NCBI GenBank assembly: GCA_028823995.1
Contig: JAPPFD010000010.1
Location: 1 to 50,722 of the forward strand
DNA: 50,722 bases
DNA from: a bacterium
Lineage (GTDB): Bacteria; Actinomycetota; Acidimicrobiia; Spongiisociales; ZC4RG35
Reading direction: 5' to 3'
The translations under genes and the position numbers were made by a program. Every line of letters starts with the position of its first letter. Position 1 is the stretch's first letter. Shown here piece after piece: positions 7,575-14,166 of this stretch. Under the pieces are notes generated by a model. That model had not been told where the DNA came from, did no database searches, and saw only the letters and a list, made by a program, of their open reading frames with translations.

Positions 7575-8489
7575 TCAGGCGCTGCGGCCGGCGATGCGTA
7601 GCACCGTCACCCTCTTGACCCGGCAGAAGGAACAGGTCTCTCCAGGCGTTGGGCGACCGCACTCCCCGCAGGCCAGGAGTTCGGGAGGATCGGGCGGGAA
7701 GTAGGCCGCTCCCCGGTCGAGGAACCCGAAGAGGAACTGCGCCTTCAGACCGGGAGACTGTTCCTCCAGGCGGTTCAGCCACTCCTTGTAGCGGTTGATG
7801 GTGTTTCCCGCCGCCATGGGGCATTCCTCTATCTCGTATTGGATTCCCCGCAGGACCGCATAGGCGGCCGTCTCCCGCTCCGCCACCCGGAGGAGCGGCT
7901 TCACCTTGCGCACCAGTCCCCCGTCGGAGGTGGGAAGCACCGGACGTTGGCGGGCGAGATAGTCCACCTCCCAGCGAAGCACGTTGCCCATCAGCACCGC
8001 CGCCTCATCATCGAGATTGTGCCCCACCACCTACACGTCGTATCCCATCTCGGCAGCCGCTTCGTTGAGGAGGTAGCGCTTGGACAGACCGCATGCCGAG
8101 CAGGCCGCCCGGCTGGTGAGCCTGGCGGCCTCGGGGATGGAGAAACCGTGATCCGAGCCCAGGTCCACCACCCGGAGAGACAGATCCCGCTCCGAGGCGA
8201 ACTGTCGGCTGAGGCGCAGGCCGTCGGAACTGTATTCATCGATCCCCAGATGCAAATAGACGCCATCCACCCGGTATCCCAGCACGGTCAGGATCTCCCA
8301 GAGGGCAAGACTGTCCTTTCCTCCCGACACCCCCAGCACCAACCGGTCGTCGGCGCCGAACATGTGATGGTCGGAGATGGTCCGGGCCACCTGACGATGG
8401 ATGTGCTCTATGAAGTGGGACCGGCAGAAGCCGGCGTTGTGCCGGCGCACCGAGATGACCGCTCTCTCCCGACACACCCGGCACTTCAC
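7575..8489 (-). pseudogene. ttuA: tRNA 2-thiolation protein TtuA, interrupted by one in-frame TAG codon
   Basis: Two same-frame pieces, 8489-8034 and 8030-7575, are separated only by TAG at 8033-8031 (codon 153); read through, the product is 304 residues, the family size. It has an N-terminal zinc motif (C3, C6, C22), the PP-loop SGGKDS (55-60), GHNLDDE (156-162) and a C-terminal CxxC...CxxC zinc ribbon. The three catalytic/Fe-S cysteines sit at 130, 133 and 223, nearly the Thermus TtuA numbering (130, 133, 222). The family adenylates tRNA and inserts sulfur, giving s2T54 in thermophiles. Everything but codon 153 is intact, so a recent nonsense mutation, a base error or readthrough are all possible. 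A GTG follows the TAG directly, so the second half could also be reinitiated. The start is GTG, 7 bp after ttuB. Confidence 0.85.
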
Positions 8490-8496
8490 AACTCCG

Positions 8497-8691
8497 TCAA
8501 CCTCCCGAGATGACCGGACGCACCTCGATCACGTCGTCCGGGTGGAGGCGGACGTCGTCGGTCAAAAGCTCGTCGCCCCTGATCACCAGCACCGACTCGG
8601 ACACCAGGTCGAGCCGGTTGAGCAAGGCTTTGACCGACCCTGGTCCGCTCACCTCGATCTCCCGCCGGGGCTGGTGCATTATCACCTTCAT
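8497..8691 (-). CDS. ttuB: Ubiquitin-like sulfur carrier, TtuB/ThiS/MoaD type
   Basis: A 64-residue beta-grasp protein starting MKVIMHQ and ending in the Gly-Gly tail VISGG that is activated as an adenylate and thiocarboxylate. The ATG at 8691 is chosen over an upstream in-frame start because it overlaps the stop of a small upstream ORF (ATGA) and gives the normal family length. Lying 7 bp before ttuA, it is best read as the sulfur donor for tRNA thiolation. In Thermus, TtuB can also be conjugated to proteins. ThiS or MoaD is less likely from context, as no thiamine or molybdopterin synthesis gene is nearby; the E1-like activating enzyme is not in the window. Confidence 0.85.
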   Translation of the reverse strand: MKVIMHQPRREIEVSGPGSVKALLNRLDLVSESVLVIRGDELLTDDVRLHPDDVIEVRPVISGG

Positions 8692-8783
8692 TGGAAAACG
8701 GAGACCACCGAGGTCAGCAGGGTGAGGACCAACGCGAGGACCAGCAACCAAACCAGCACCCTCCTCAACCGTTCGTTTCTCAA
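8688..8783 (-). CDS. 31-residue membrane peptide upstream of ttuB
   Basis: Starting at TTG 8783, preceded 5 nt upstream by a strong AAGGAGG, a 31-codon frame reads MRNERLRRVLVW followed by a run of Leu/Val/Ala (LLVLALVLTLLTSVVSVF) and ends TGA 8690-8688. The TGA overlaps the ttuB ATG as ATGA. A basic N-terminus followed by about 19 hydrophobic residues predicts one membrane helix. The ribosome-binding site and the coupling to ttuB argue that it is translated, either as a small membrane protein or as a leader peptide. No function is known to me. Confidence 0.55.
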   Translation of the reverse strand: MRNERLRRVLVWLLVLALVLTLLTSVVSVFQ

Positions 8784-8840
8784 GACGCCTCCTTCCGCTC
8801 GGTGGTCCTAGGCTTGGTTCCTCACTACGTTACCTTTCCG

Positions 8841-8975
8841 ATGAGAAGCGACCGCCTGAGAAAATACGGTATCACCAACGCCTTCCGCGGAGCGCGCACC
8901 GGGGACTTCTGGCTGATGGCGGCCGGCCTGTTCCTCTGGCGTCTGGCCTCCCGCAGCAGGAACCGCCGTCGGTAG
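8841..8975 (+). CDS. Small hypothetical protein with one hydrophobic segment
   Basis: A 44-residue frame from ATG 8841: a basic N-terminus (MRSDRLRKYGITNAFRGA), a hydrophobic stretch (DFWLMAAGLFLWRLA) and a basic tail (SRSRNRRR). It sits in the gap between the start of the ttuB unit and the convergent holin-like pair, and ends 13 bp before the latter. I see no Shine-Dalgarno, so it would have to be leaderless. The charge pattern suits a small inner-membrane protein, but it could be a chance frame. Confidence 0.35.
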   Translation: MRSDRLRKYGITNAFRGARTGDFWLMAAGLFLWRLASRSRNRRR

Positions 8976-8988
8976 GGTCCGAACCGGA

Positions 8989-9207
8989 TCAGACCATGCG
9001 GGCGAGTTCGGAGATGGCCCTCTTGATCTTTCTCCGGCCCTTTCGCCTGCCCACCCAGTAGACCACGCCCATCATCGCCGCGGTTCCCATGCTCTTGAGA
9101 AAAACCGGATTGGTCATCCCCTCTCCCGTGTTGGCCAAGGTGTCGATGATCTTCCGGGCTCCCTGTTCAAGGTCATCCCGGGTTACCACCGAGGGTTGAT
9201 CACTCAC
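8989..9207 (-). CDS. Small hypothetical membrane-associated protein
   Basis: The GTG at 9207 is preferred over the longer upstream frame because it overlaps the end of the preceding gene by 8 nt and avoids a Trp/Pro-rich out-of-frame extension. The 72-residue product has a polar N-terminal half (SVVTRDDLEQGARKIID), a short hydrophobic stretch (GTAAMMGVVYWVG) and a strongly basic tail (RRKGRRKIKRA). It is coupled to the holin-like membrane protein upstream, so the two may work together at the membrane. I do not recognise a family. Confidence 0.6.
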   Translation of the reverse strand: MSDQPSVVTRDDLEQGARKIIDTLANTGEGMTNPVFLKSMGTAAMMGVVYWVGRRKGRRKIKRAISELARMV

Positions 9208-9499
9208 CGCCCACACCCATCTTTCCAACCACCAGCGCCCCGCAGAGGAACACCACCGAAGTGATCCCGGCGGCGGCCACCCCCCACCAACTCGTCTCGG
9301 GGAGGGCTTCCACAAGGAACCGGTGCAGCGCCAGGGACGCCAAAACAGCCCCGAGACTCACCAGGACAGTCACCACCACCGCGACCGCCAGGGAGAGCCC
9401 CAGCCTCCGCATGGGCTCGATCGTCTCCTGGCGCAGATACTGCTTGGCCAACTCGATCAGTTCGGCGACCTGTTGAGGCAACTCCCTCGGATCCGTCAT
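9200..9499 (-). CDS. Phage-holin-III-like small membrane protein
   Basis: A 99-residue protein with a polar N-terminal amphipathic segment (QQVAELIELAKQYLRQETIEP) and two membrane helices (about residues 36-58 and 71-93) separated by a short loop with paired Trp residues. This is the layout of the actinobacterial phage-holin superfamily III (DUF1469) proteins, which are chromosomal membrane proteins rather than lysis genes. The resemblance is by architecture only. It starts at ATG 9499 and overlaps the next gene by 8 nt. Confidence 0.6.
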   Translation of the reverse strand: MTDPRELPQQVAELIELAKQYLRQETIEPMRRLGLSLAVAVVVTVLVSLGAVLASLALHRFLVEALPETSWWGVAAAGITSVVFLCGALVVGKMGVGGE

Positions 9500-9625
9500 C
9501 AGGCATTCAAGGCTACCACCGCTTGTCCAGGTTCCTCGCAGGAGTTACCTTCCCCACGCCGACTCGTCTTCGAAGTTGGCGGCATGGCGCAGCAAGGGCA
9601 TCGCCCTGCCAAATGTCGACGGGGC

Positions 9626-10879
9626 TCAGCGACTCCTCGCCGGGACGCGGGTCGAAAGGTAGGCGGACAGATGGTCAACCAGGTCGCGGGCGTCGTCCTC
9701 GGCGCCGTGGATGAAGCTCGACTTGCGGCGGCGGAGGAAGTTCATCCCGATCCGGTACATGCCGGGCGAATCGGAGACGACGCCGCCGTCGTGGCGGAGT
9801 CGCCCCTTGTGGTCCAGCACCGGAACATGGAGCCATGAGTAGTCCGGCCGGTAACCGGTGGCCCACAGGACGGTCTTGATCTCACCGCTGGTGAGGTCGA
9901 GACCAAGAGGAGGCGCCTTCTCGACCCGGGTCCGCTCGTAGCGGCGGGGAGGGCCGTACTCGCTGTCCAAGCCGTGCTCGGCGATCCACTCGTCGATGGA
10001 CAGCAGCAGCCGGCCCATCTTGAGGTCGGAGCGGTTGCACTTGTTGTGGAGTGAACCCGACAACTGGGCCTTACCGTCCCTGATGCCGGCCAGCCGGCCC
10101 ACCAGGCGCACTCCCCGGTCGGTCAGGGCGTTCAGGTCGAGGGTGATCCGTTCCGGCGTCCCCACCAACTGGGGAGAGGGGACGCTGCGGGCCCGCACGA
10201 TGTCGTCCACCTCGTCGTAACGCTCGTCGGAGAGGCCGGTGACCTCGAACCAGTAACGGATGTCCTTCCCGCGGTACACCCGTGGCATGCGAACGTGCTC
10301 TCCCACCGACACCGTCACCTGCCGCCCCGAACGGTGGATCTCGTCGGCCAGTTGCACTCCGGTGGCCGACACTCCCACCACCAGCACGCCGCCTTCGGGG
10401 AGGTCCGAGGGGCGGCGATAGTGGAAGGGGGTCACCGACTCAACCGACGGCGGGAGCGCCGAGGCGATGGGGGGCACCTTGGGGAGGTTGAACTCCCCGG
10501 TCGCCAGCACCACCGATCGGCACGACCACACACCGCGGTTGGTCACCACCTCGTAGTCATCGCCCTCCTTGCGCACCGAGGTCACGTTGGTGAGGGTGTG
10601 GAGGGGCGGATCGACCCACCGGGCGTACCGGCCGATGAATCCGACGATCTCGGACATGGTCATGAAGCCGTCGGGGTCGTCGCCGTCATAGGCGAAGCCG
10701 GGCAACCGGGTCTGCCAGTTGGGAGTGAGCAGGCGGAGCGAGTCCCAGCGCTCCGTCCGCCACGTGTTGGCCACCTCCCCGCGCTCGAGGACCACGTGGT
10801 CGATCGAGCGCTGGGAGAGGAGGTAGCTTACCGCCAGACCGGTGTGCCCGGCGCCGATTACTACGGTGTCGGTCCGCAC
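9626..10879 (-). CDS. FAD/NAD(P)-dependent monooxygenase-like oxidoreductase (CzcO family)
   Basis: A 417-residue flavoprotein. The FAD-binding GxGxxG lies at the extreme N-terminus (VVIGAGHTGLA), a second nucleotide-binding motif GVSATGVQLADE near residue 180 should bind NAD(P)H, and VLWATGYRPD near the C-terminus is the conserved ATG segment of flavin monooxygenases and thioredoxin-reductase-like enzymes. This matches the CzcO/FMO-like group, whose members oxidise carbonyl, N- or S-containing compounds. The substrate cannot be told. The GTG start lies 13 bp after osmC, so both are probably cotranscribed. Confidence 0.85.
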   Translation of the reverse strand: MRTDTVVIGAGHTGLAVSYLLSQRSIDHVVLERGEVANTWRTERWDSLRLLTPNWQTRLPGFAYDGDDPDGFMTMSEIVGFIGRYARWVDPPLHTLTNVTSVRKEGDDYEVVTNRGVWSCRSVVLATGEFNLPKVPPIASALPPSVESVTPFHYRRPSDLPEGGVLVVGVSATGVQLADEIHRSGRQVTVSVGEHVRMPRVYRGKDIRYWFEVTGLSDERYDEVDDIVRARSVPSPQLVGTPERITLDLNALTDRGVRLVGRLAGIRDGKAQLSGSLHNKCNRSDLKMGRLLLSIDEWIAEHGLDSEYGPPRRYERTRVEKAPPLGLDLTSGEIKTVLWATGYRPDYSWLHVPVLDHKGRLRHDGGVVSDSPGMYRIGMNFLRRRKSSFIHGAEDDARDLVDHLSAYLSTRVPARSR

Positions 10880-10892
10880 CCCGCCTCGCCCG

Positions 10893-11447
10893 TTAGTTGA
10901 CCTGGACGGTTACGTTGGTGGGGTTGGTGAGGATGTCGAACACCGCCGAGATCTTCTGGGACTGGGCCACCAGCGCCTCGACGTCGGCCGAACTGGCCTC
11001 ATCCGCGTCGATCTGGTAGGCGACCCGCACGTCGCTGAAGCCGTTCCTGACTTCGGGGTCCGATCCGAGGATGCCCCCGATGTTCATATCCGCCTCGACG
11101 GTCGCCTTGACGGAACGCAGCTTTATCTCGCGGTTCTCCGCCACGGCCGCCACGCCGGCGGTCAGACAACTCGCCAGGCCGGCCAGCACGATCTCCACTG
11201 GAGTTGCGGCGTTGTCCTCCGCGTTGAACTCCAGAGGATGGTCGGCCTCCACCTTGTAGGTTGACTTGTGAGCGCGTTCTTCGCCCAGTCCGAAGTAACC
11301 CCCGATGGTGGTCCGGCTGTGCGTTCCGTGCACCCACTCGTTCGAGGCTCTCCATGTGTAGTCGCCCGCGGCGGGGGTGTCTCCCACAACTCCCCGGGCA
11401 AACAGCAGATGCGCTGTGTCTACTCCGTTGATCTCACCTGTGCTCAT
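10893..11447 (-). CDS. OsmC-family protein
   Basis: A 184-residue OsmC/Ohr-fold protein. The conserved helix with the peroxidatic Cys is LAGLASCLTAGVAA, and the C-terminal block SAVFDILTNPTNVTV is typical of a common OsmC subgroup. Classical Ohr/OsmC enzymes reduce organic hydroperoxides with two cysteines; in this protein the second position is within KISAVFD and lacks Cys, so peroxidase activity is uncertain. The ATG has a good AAAGGAG upstream. It is followed after 13 bp by the flavin monooxygenase-like gene. Confidence 0.88.
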   Translation of the reverse strand: MSTGEINGVDTAHLLFARGVVGDTPAAGDYTWRASNEWVHGTHSRTTIGGYFGLGEERAHKSTYKVEADHPLEFNAEDNAATPVEIVLAGLASCLTAGVAAVAENREIKLRSVKATVEADMNIGGILGSDPEVRNGFSDVRVAYQIDADEASSADVEALVAQSQKISAVFDILTNPTNVTVQVN

Positions 11448-11606
11448 TGGATTCTCCTTTGATTCTCAGTCATTGTTTCGAGTTTCGTCACTGTTATGTG
11501 GTGTTCATCCCGGAGACCGCATCCACTCTGTCTTGAGTCTTGAACTTCGAGAAGAGAGCCGGTCCCGGTGACAGAAATCAAACGCCAAGGATGGTAGGTA
11601 CCAAAT

Positions 11607-11671
11607 GCTCCCGGGTGGTGGCGTTATCTATTGGCGGGCAGTGGTCCCGCTCCGGTGAGCCACCCGGGAGC
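11607..11671. repeat. 12-bp perfect inverted repeat with a 41-nt loop
   Basis: GCTCCCGGGTGG at 11607-11618 is the exact reverse complement of CCACCCGGGAGC at 11660-11671. No T-tract follows on either strand, so it is not a simple terminator. It could be part of a structured RNA or a pair of protein-binding sites. Confidence 0.7.
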
Positions 11672-11847
11672 CGAGACAACCCATGTAATCGCGCATGGAC
11701 ATGGAGGCCGATTGCTGAAGCATCTTCGTGACGATTCCTATCTCGCTGCCTACCGCGCTGTCAGGGGTCTTCGGTCCCGGAAAACCGGGGAAACATGATT
11801 ATAAGCAGAAACGCACGCGATGCAAATGCTATAGCCTTCCCCGACCC

Positions 11848-11870
11848 AGAATCTGGGGTAAACGACCCCA
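11848..11870. repeat. Two mutually exclusive short hairpins
   Basis: CCCAGA can pair with TCTGGG around 11850, while TGGGGT (11854-11859) can pair with ACCCCA (11865-11870). The two pairings share bases, so only one can form at a time. They lie just before the TATAGA hexamer at 11878-11883. Confidence 0.4.
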
Positions 11871-11976
11871 ATGTGCATATAGAATTCGGCCCATGGGTTT
11901 GAAAGCGCCGCCCCCGGCGCGAGGGGATCGGACGTCGGCTGAGTCGCCAGGCAAAGCCGACCGAGACAGTTAGCAC

Positions 11977-12249
11977 ATGGTCGACGACGAGATTGCCGTC
12001 TTGGACATATTCATCCAGGCAGTGGCTCACACCACACTTACGGCGTACCGGATGGAAGAGTTTTCAGTTGGAGAGATCGCGAGCGTCCTCGACCGGTTCT
12101 TGGCGGAGCATCTTCCCCCCGAGGATTCCCGCTGGGAGCCATTGATGGCACTCGGCAAGCTATACCTGATCGGCTTGGAGATGATGAAGATCGACTTCGA
12201 GTTGGATGATCTCCTCGGCCAAGGAAAGATGGATTTTCCTGAGGACTGA
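11977..12249 (+). CDS. Hypothetical protein, 90 residues
   Basis: A small acidic protein predicted to be mostly helical, with no Cys, no membrane segment and no motif I recognise. The ATG at 11977 has only a weak ribosome-binding site. The sequence (EFSVGEIASVLDRFLAEHLPP, then GLEMMKIDFELDDL) looks like a soluble globular protein rather than a chance frame: it is low in Arg and Pro compared with antisense frames of this genome. It is followed after 38 bp by tRNA-Leu on the other strand. Confidence 0.6.
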   Translation: MVDDEIAVLDIFIQAVAHTTLTAYRMEEFSVGEIASVLDRFLAEHLPPEDSRWEPLMALGKLYLIGLEMMKIDFELDDLLGQGKMDFPED

Positions 12250-12287
12250 CTCTGTTCTCTGACCTTACAGAACAGATGTCTCCGATG

Positions 12288-12371
12288 TGTCGGAGGAGGG
12301 ACTTGAACCCTCACCCTCCGTAGAGGACTAGGCCCTCAACCTAGCGCGTCTGCCATTTCCGCCACTCCGAC
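12288..12371 (-). tRNA. tRNA-Leu(GAG)
   Basis: The minus strand folds into an 84-nt class II tRNA. The acceptor stem pairs GTCGGAG with CTCCGAC with discriminator A, the T-arm contains GGTTCAAGTCC, and a long variable arm is present. The anticodon loop is TTGAGGG, anticodon GAG, read as Leu CUC/CUU. CCA is not encoded. Confidence 0.95.
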
Positions 12372-12384
12372 TTGAGGTCTCGGA

Positions 12385-12390
12385 AGTATA
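12385..12390 (-). promoter_or_regulatory. Candidate -10 of tRNA-Leu(GAG)
   Basis: TATACT followed by T on the minus strand, ending 13 nt before the first base of the tRNA. No good -35 is visible at the usual spacing. Confidence 0.4.
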
Positions 12391-12522
12391 CCTGCAAGGC
12401 CCACCTCCTACTCCAGCCACAATTCATCCCTGCGGCATCCACCCAGGAGGTCGCGGCCCATTCAGTAGACGCAACACCGCATTTCGCACCCTAGGCCGAC
12501 TCCCTCAGGCCGGCAGCCGGGG

Positions 12523-14079
12523 TTACTCCCGGATCAGGGTGCGTGCCTGCTCCCGGACGTACGATCGCATGTACCAGGGACCGCCGCTTCCGGCGCCTGA
12601 GGTGCCGGAGCCCTTCCAACCGCCGAAGGGCTGGATGTCGGGCCATGCGCCCGTGGTGGAACCGGCCCGACGGTTTGCGTACACCACTCCGGCCTCGATC
12701 CTCTGGAAGAACCGGTCCACCTCCTCGTCGGTGCCGGCGAAGACCCCGGCAGTGAGCCCGAAGATCGTGTCGTTGGACTTGTCGATTCCCTCGTCCAGGG
12801 AGTCAACCGCGGTGACGGCCACGAACGGCACGAACAACTCCTTCTCCCAGACCCAGGACTCCTGGGGAGCGGTCACCACGGTGGGCTGGAGGAAGTTCCC
12901 CCTGGCCAAGTCACCGTCCGTGACGACCTCGCCGCCGGCCAGAACCTCGCCGCCGGCATCTCTCACCTCGGCCACCGCCGAGCGGAACCGCTCCACCGCC
13001 TCCTGGTCGATGACCGGTCCCAGGAAGATGTCGCGCTGGCGGGGGTCGCCCACTTCGATCTCGCCGGTCTTCTGGGTCAACAGGTCGACGAACTCCTCGA
13101 ATGCCGGGCGTTCGACATACACCCTGGAGTTGGCCGAGCACTTCTGTCCCGAGAGCCCGAAGGCCGCCCTCATCACCCCTTCGGCGGCCAGGTCCAGGTC
13201 GGCGGATGCAGTCACCACCGCCGGGTTCTTCCCGCCCATCTCGCACACCACCGGCTTGGGGCGACTGGCCGCCACCGTCCGGTACAGGTACATCCCCACC
13301 TCGTAGGAGCCGGTGAAGGTGACGCCGTCCACGTCGTCGCTGTGGGCAAGGCGGTCGCCTGCCCCGTCGCCACCGGTGATCACTTGCAGGGCGCCCGAGG
13401 GCAGTCCGGCGCGATAGAAGATGTCGGCCAGGAGCATGGAGCCCAGGGCGCCCGTGTTGGAAGGCTTCAGCACCACGGTGTTCCCGGTCAGAAGGGCGGC
13501 TGACGTCGGGCTGGACACCAGGGCCATGGGGAAGTTGAAGGGGGAGATGATCGCCCACACGCCCCAGGGTCGTAGTACCGAACGGTTGGTGTCCCCCACC
13601 CCGTACGCTCCCATCGCCCTCTCCAATCCTCCCGCTTCCTCCAGCCAGTCACAGTAATAATGGGCGAAGGCCGCTCCCTCGGAGACATCCCCCAGGGCCT
13701 CGAGCCGGTTCTTGCCGATCTCCAGACTCAGGAACCCGGCCAGGAGCGGGGTCTCCTCCTCCATGATCTCCGCCGCCCGTCGGACGATCGCCACCCTCTC
13801 CTGCCAGGGAGTGGCCTCCCACTCCGGCTGGAAGGCGCGAGCGGTGGCTATGGCGTCATCGACATCGTTGTCGGAAGCCTGGGAATAGATCCCGACCACC
13901 ACTTCGGAGTCGATGGGAGAGCGTTCCACGTAGGTCTCCTCGGTAAACCGCTTCTCGCCGTCGATCAGGAGCGGGTGGGTCTGGCCGATCTGCGCGGTGG
14001 CCGCCGCCAGTCCCTCCTCATAGGCCTGGTGAAGCGCCGGATCGTCGGCCGACATGGTGGTATAAGTGATCTTTCCCAT
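12523..14079 (-). CDS. Aldehyde dehydrogenase, P5C dehydrogenase type
   Basis: With the ATG at 14079 the product is 518 residues, the usual size of L-glutamate gamma-semialdehyde (P5C) dehydrogenases; a longer frame upstream overlaps the divergent gene and is not credible. The general-base Glu is in CEMGGKNP and the catalytic Cys in LSGQKCSANSRVYV, and the C-terminus has the TGAWPDIQPFGG block of this branch. The enzyme should oxidise glutamate semialdehyde with NAD+ to glutamate, the second step of proline breakdown. Its neighbour is a proline racemase/hydroxyproline epimerase, so 2-oxoglutarate semialdehyde from hydroxyproline is an alternative substrate. No proline dehydrogenase is in the window. 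Confidence 0.85.
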   Translation of the reverse strand: MGKITYTTMSADDPALHQAYEEGLAAATAQIGQTHPLLIDGEKRFTEETYVERSPIDSEVVVGIYSQASDNDVDDAIATARAFQPEWEATPWQERVAIVRRAAEIMEEETPLLAGFLSLEIGKNRLEALGDVSEGAAFAHYYCDWLEEAGGLERAMGAYGVGDTNRSVLRPWGVWAIISPFNFPMALVSSPTSAALLTGNTVVLKPSNTGALGSMLLADIFYRAGLPSGALQVITGGDGAGDRLAHSDDVDGVTFTGSYEVGMYLYRTVAASRPKPVVCEMGGKNPAVVTASADLDLAAEGVMRAAFGLSGQKCSANSRVYVERPAFEEFVDLLTQKTGEIEVGDPRQRDIFLGPVIDQEAVERFRSAVAEVRDAGGEVLAGGEVVTDGDLARGNFLQPTVVTAPQESWVWEKELFVPFVAVTAVDSLDEGIDKSNDTIFGLTAGVFAGTDEEVDRFFQRIEAGVVYANRRAGSTTGAWPDIQPFGGWKGSGTSGAGSGGPWYMRSYVREQARTLIRE

Positions 14080-14166
14080 GGTTTGTTCCTTTACCCCGAA
14101 GCTTTGGTTGGAAGACGGGGTAAATTTTAGCATGCCTTCTAACCCCCTCGATCGGAGAACCCGCCC

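Larger units (their letters stand above)
11448..11976. other. 529-bp intergenic region with inverted repeats, no supported gene
   Basis: The region lies between the divergent osmC and the 11977 gene. Short open frames here lack ribosome-binding sites and resemble no protein. It holds a 12-bp inverted repeat (11607-11618 with 11660-11671), two overlapping short hairpins (11848-11870) and a TATAGA -10-like hexamer at 11878. It is probably regulatory DNA for both flanking genes, or it encodes an unrecognised RNA. Confidence 0.5.

Noticed and set aside
8031..8033. Selenocysteine or pyrrolysine recoding at the ttuA stop
   Set aside because: The codon is TAG, not TGA; the residue is not at a catalytic position, and no pyl gene or suppressor tRNA is visible here.
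8989..9499. Prophage remnant because of the holin-like protein
   Set aside because: No other phage gene is present, and this membrane-protein family is common on actinobacterial chromosomes.
11607..11671. Cobalamin, ZTP or c-di-AMP riboswitch
   Set aside because: The inverted repeat is clear, but conserved boxes of these classes could not be found on either strand.
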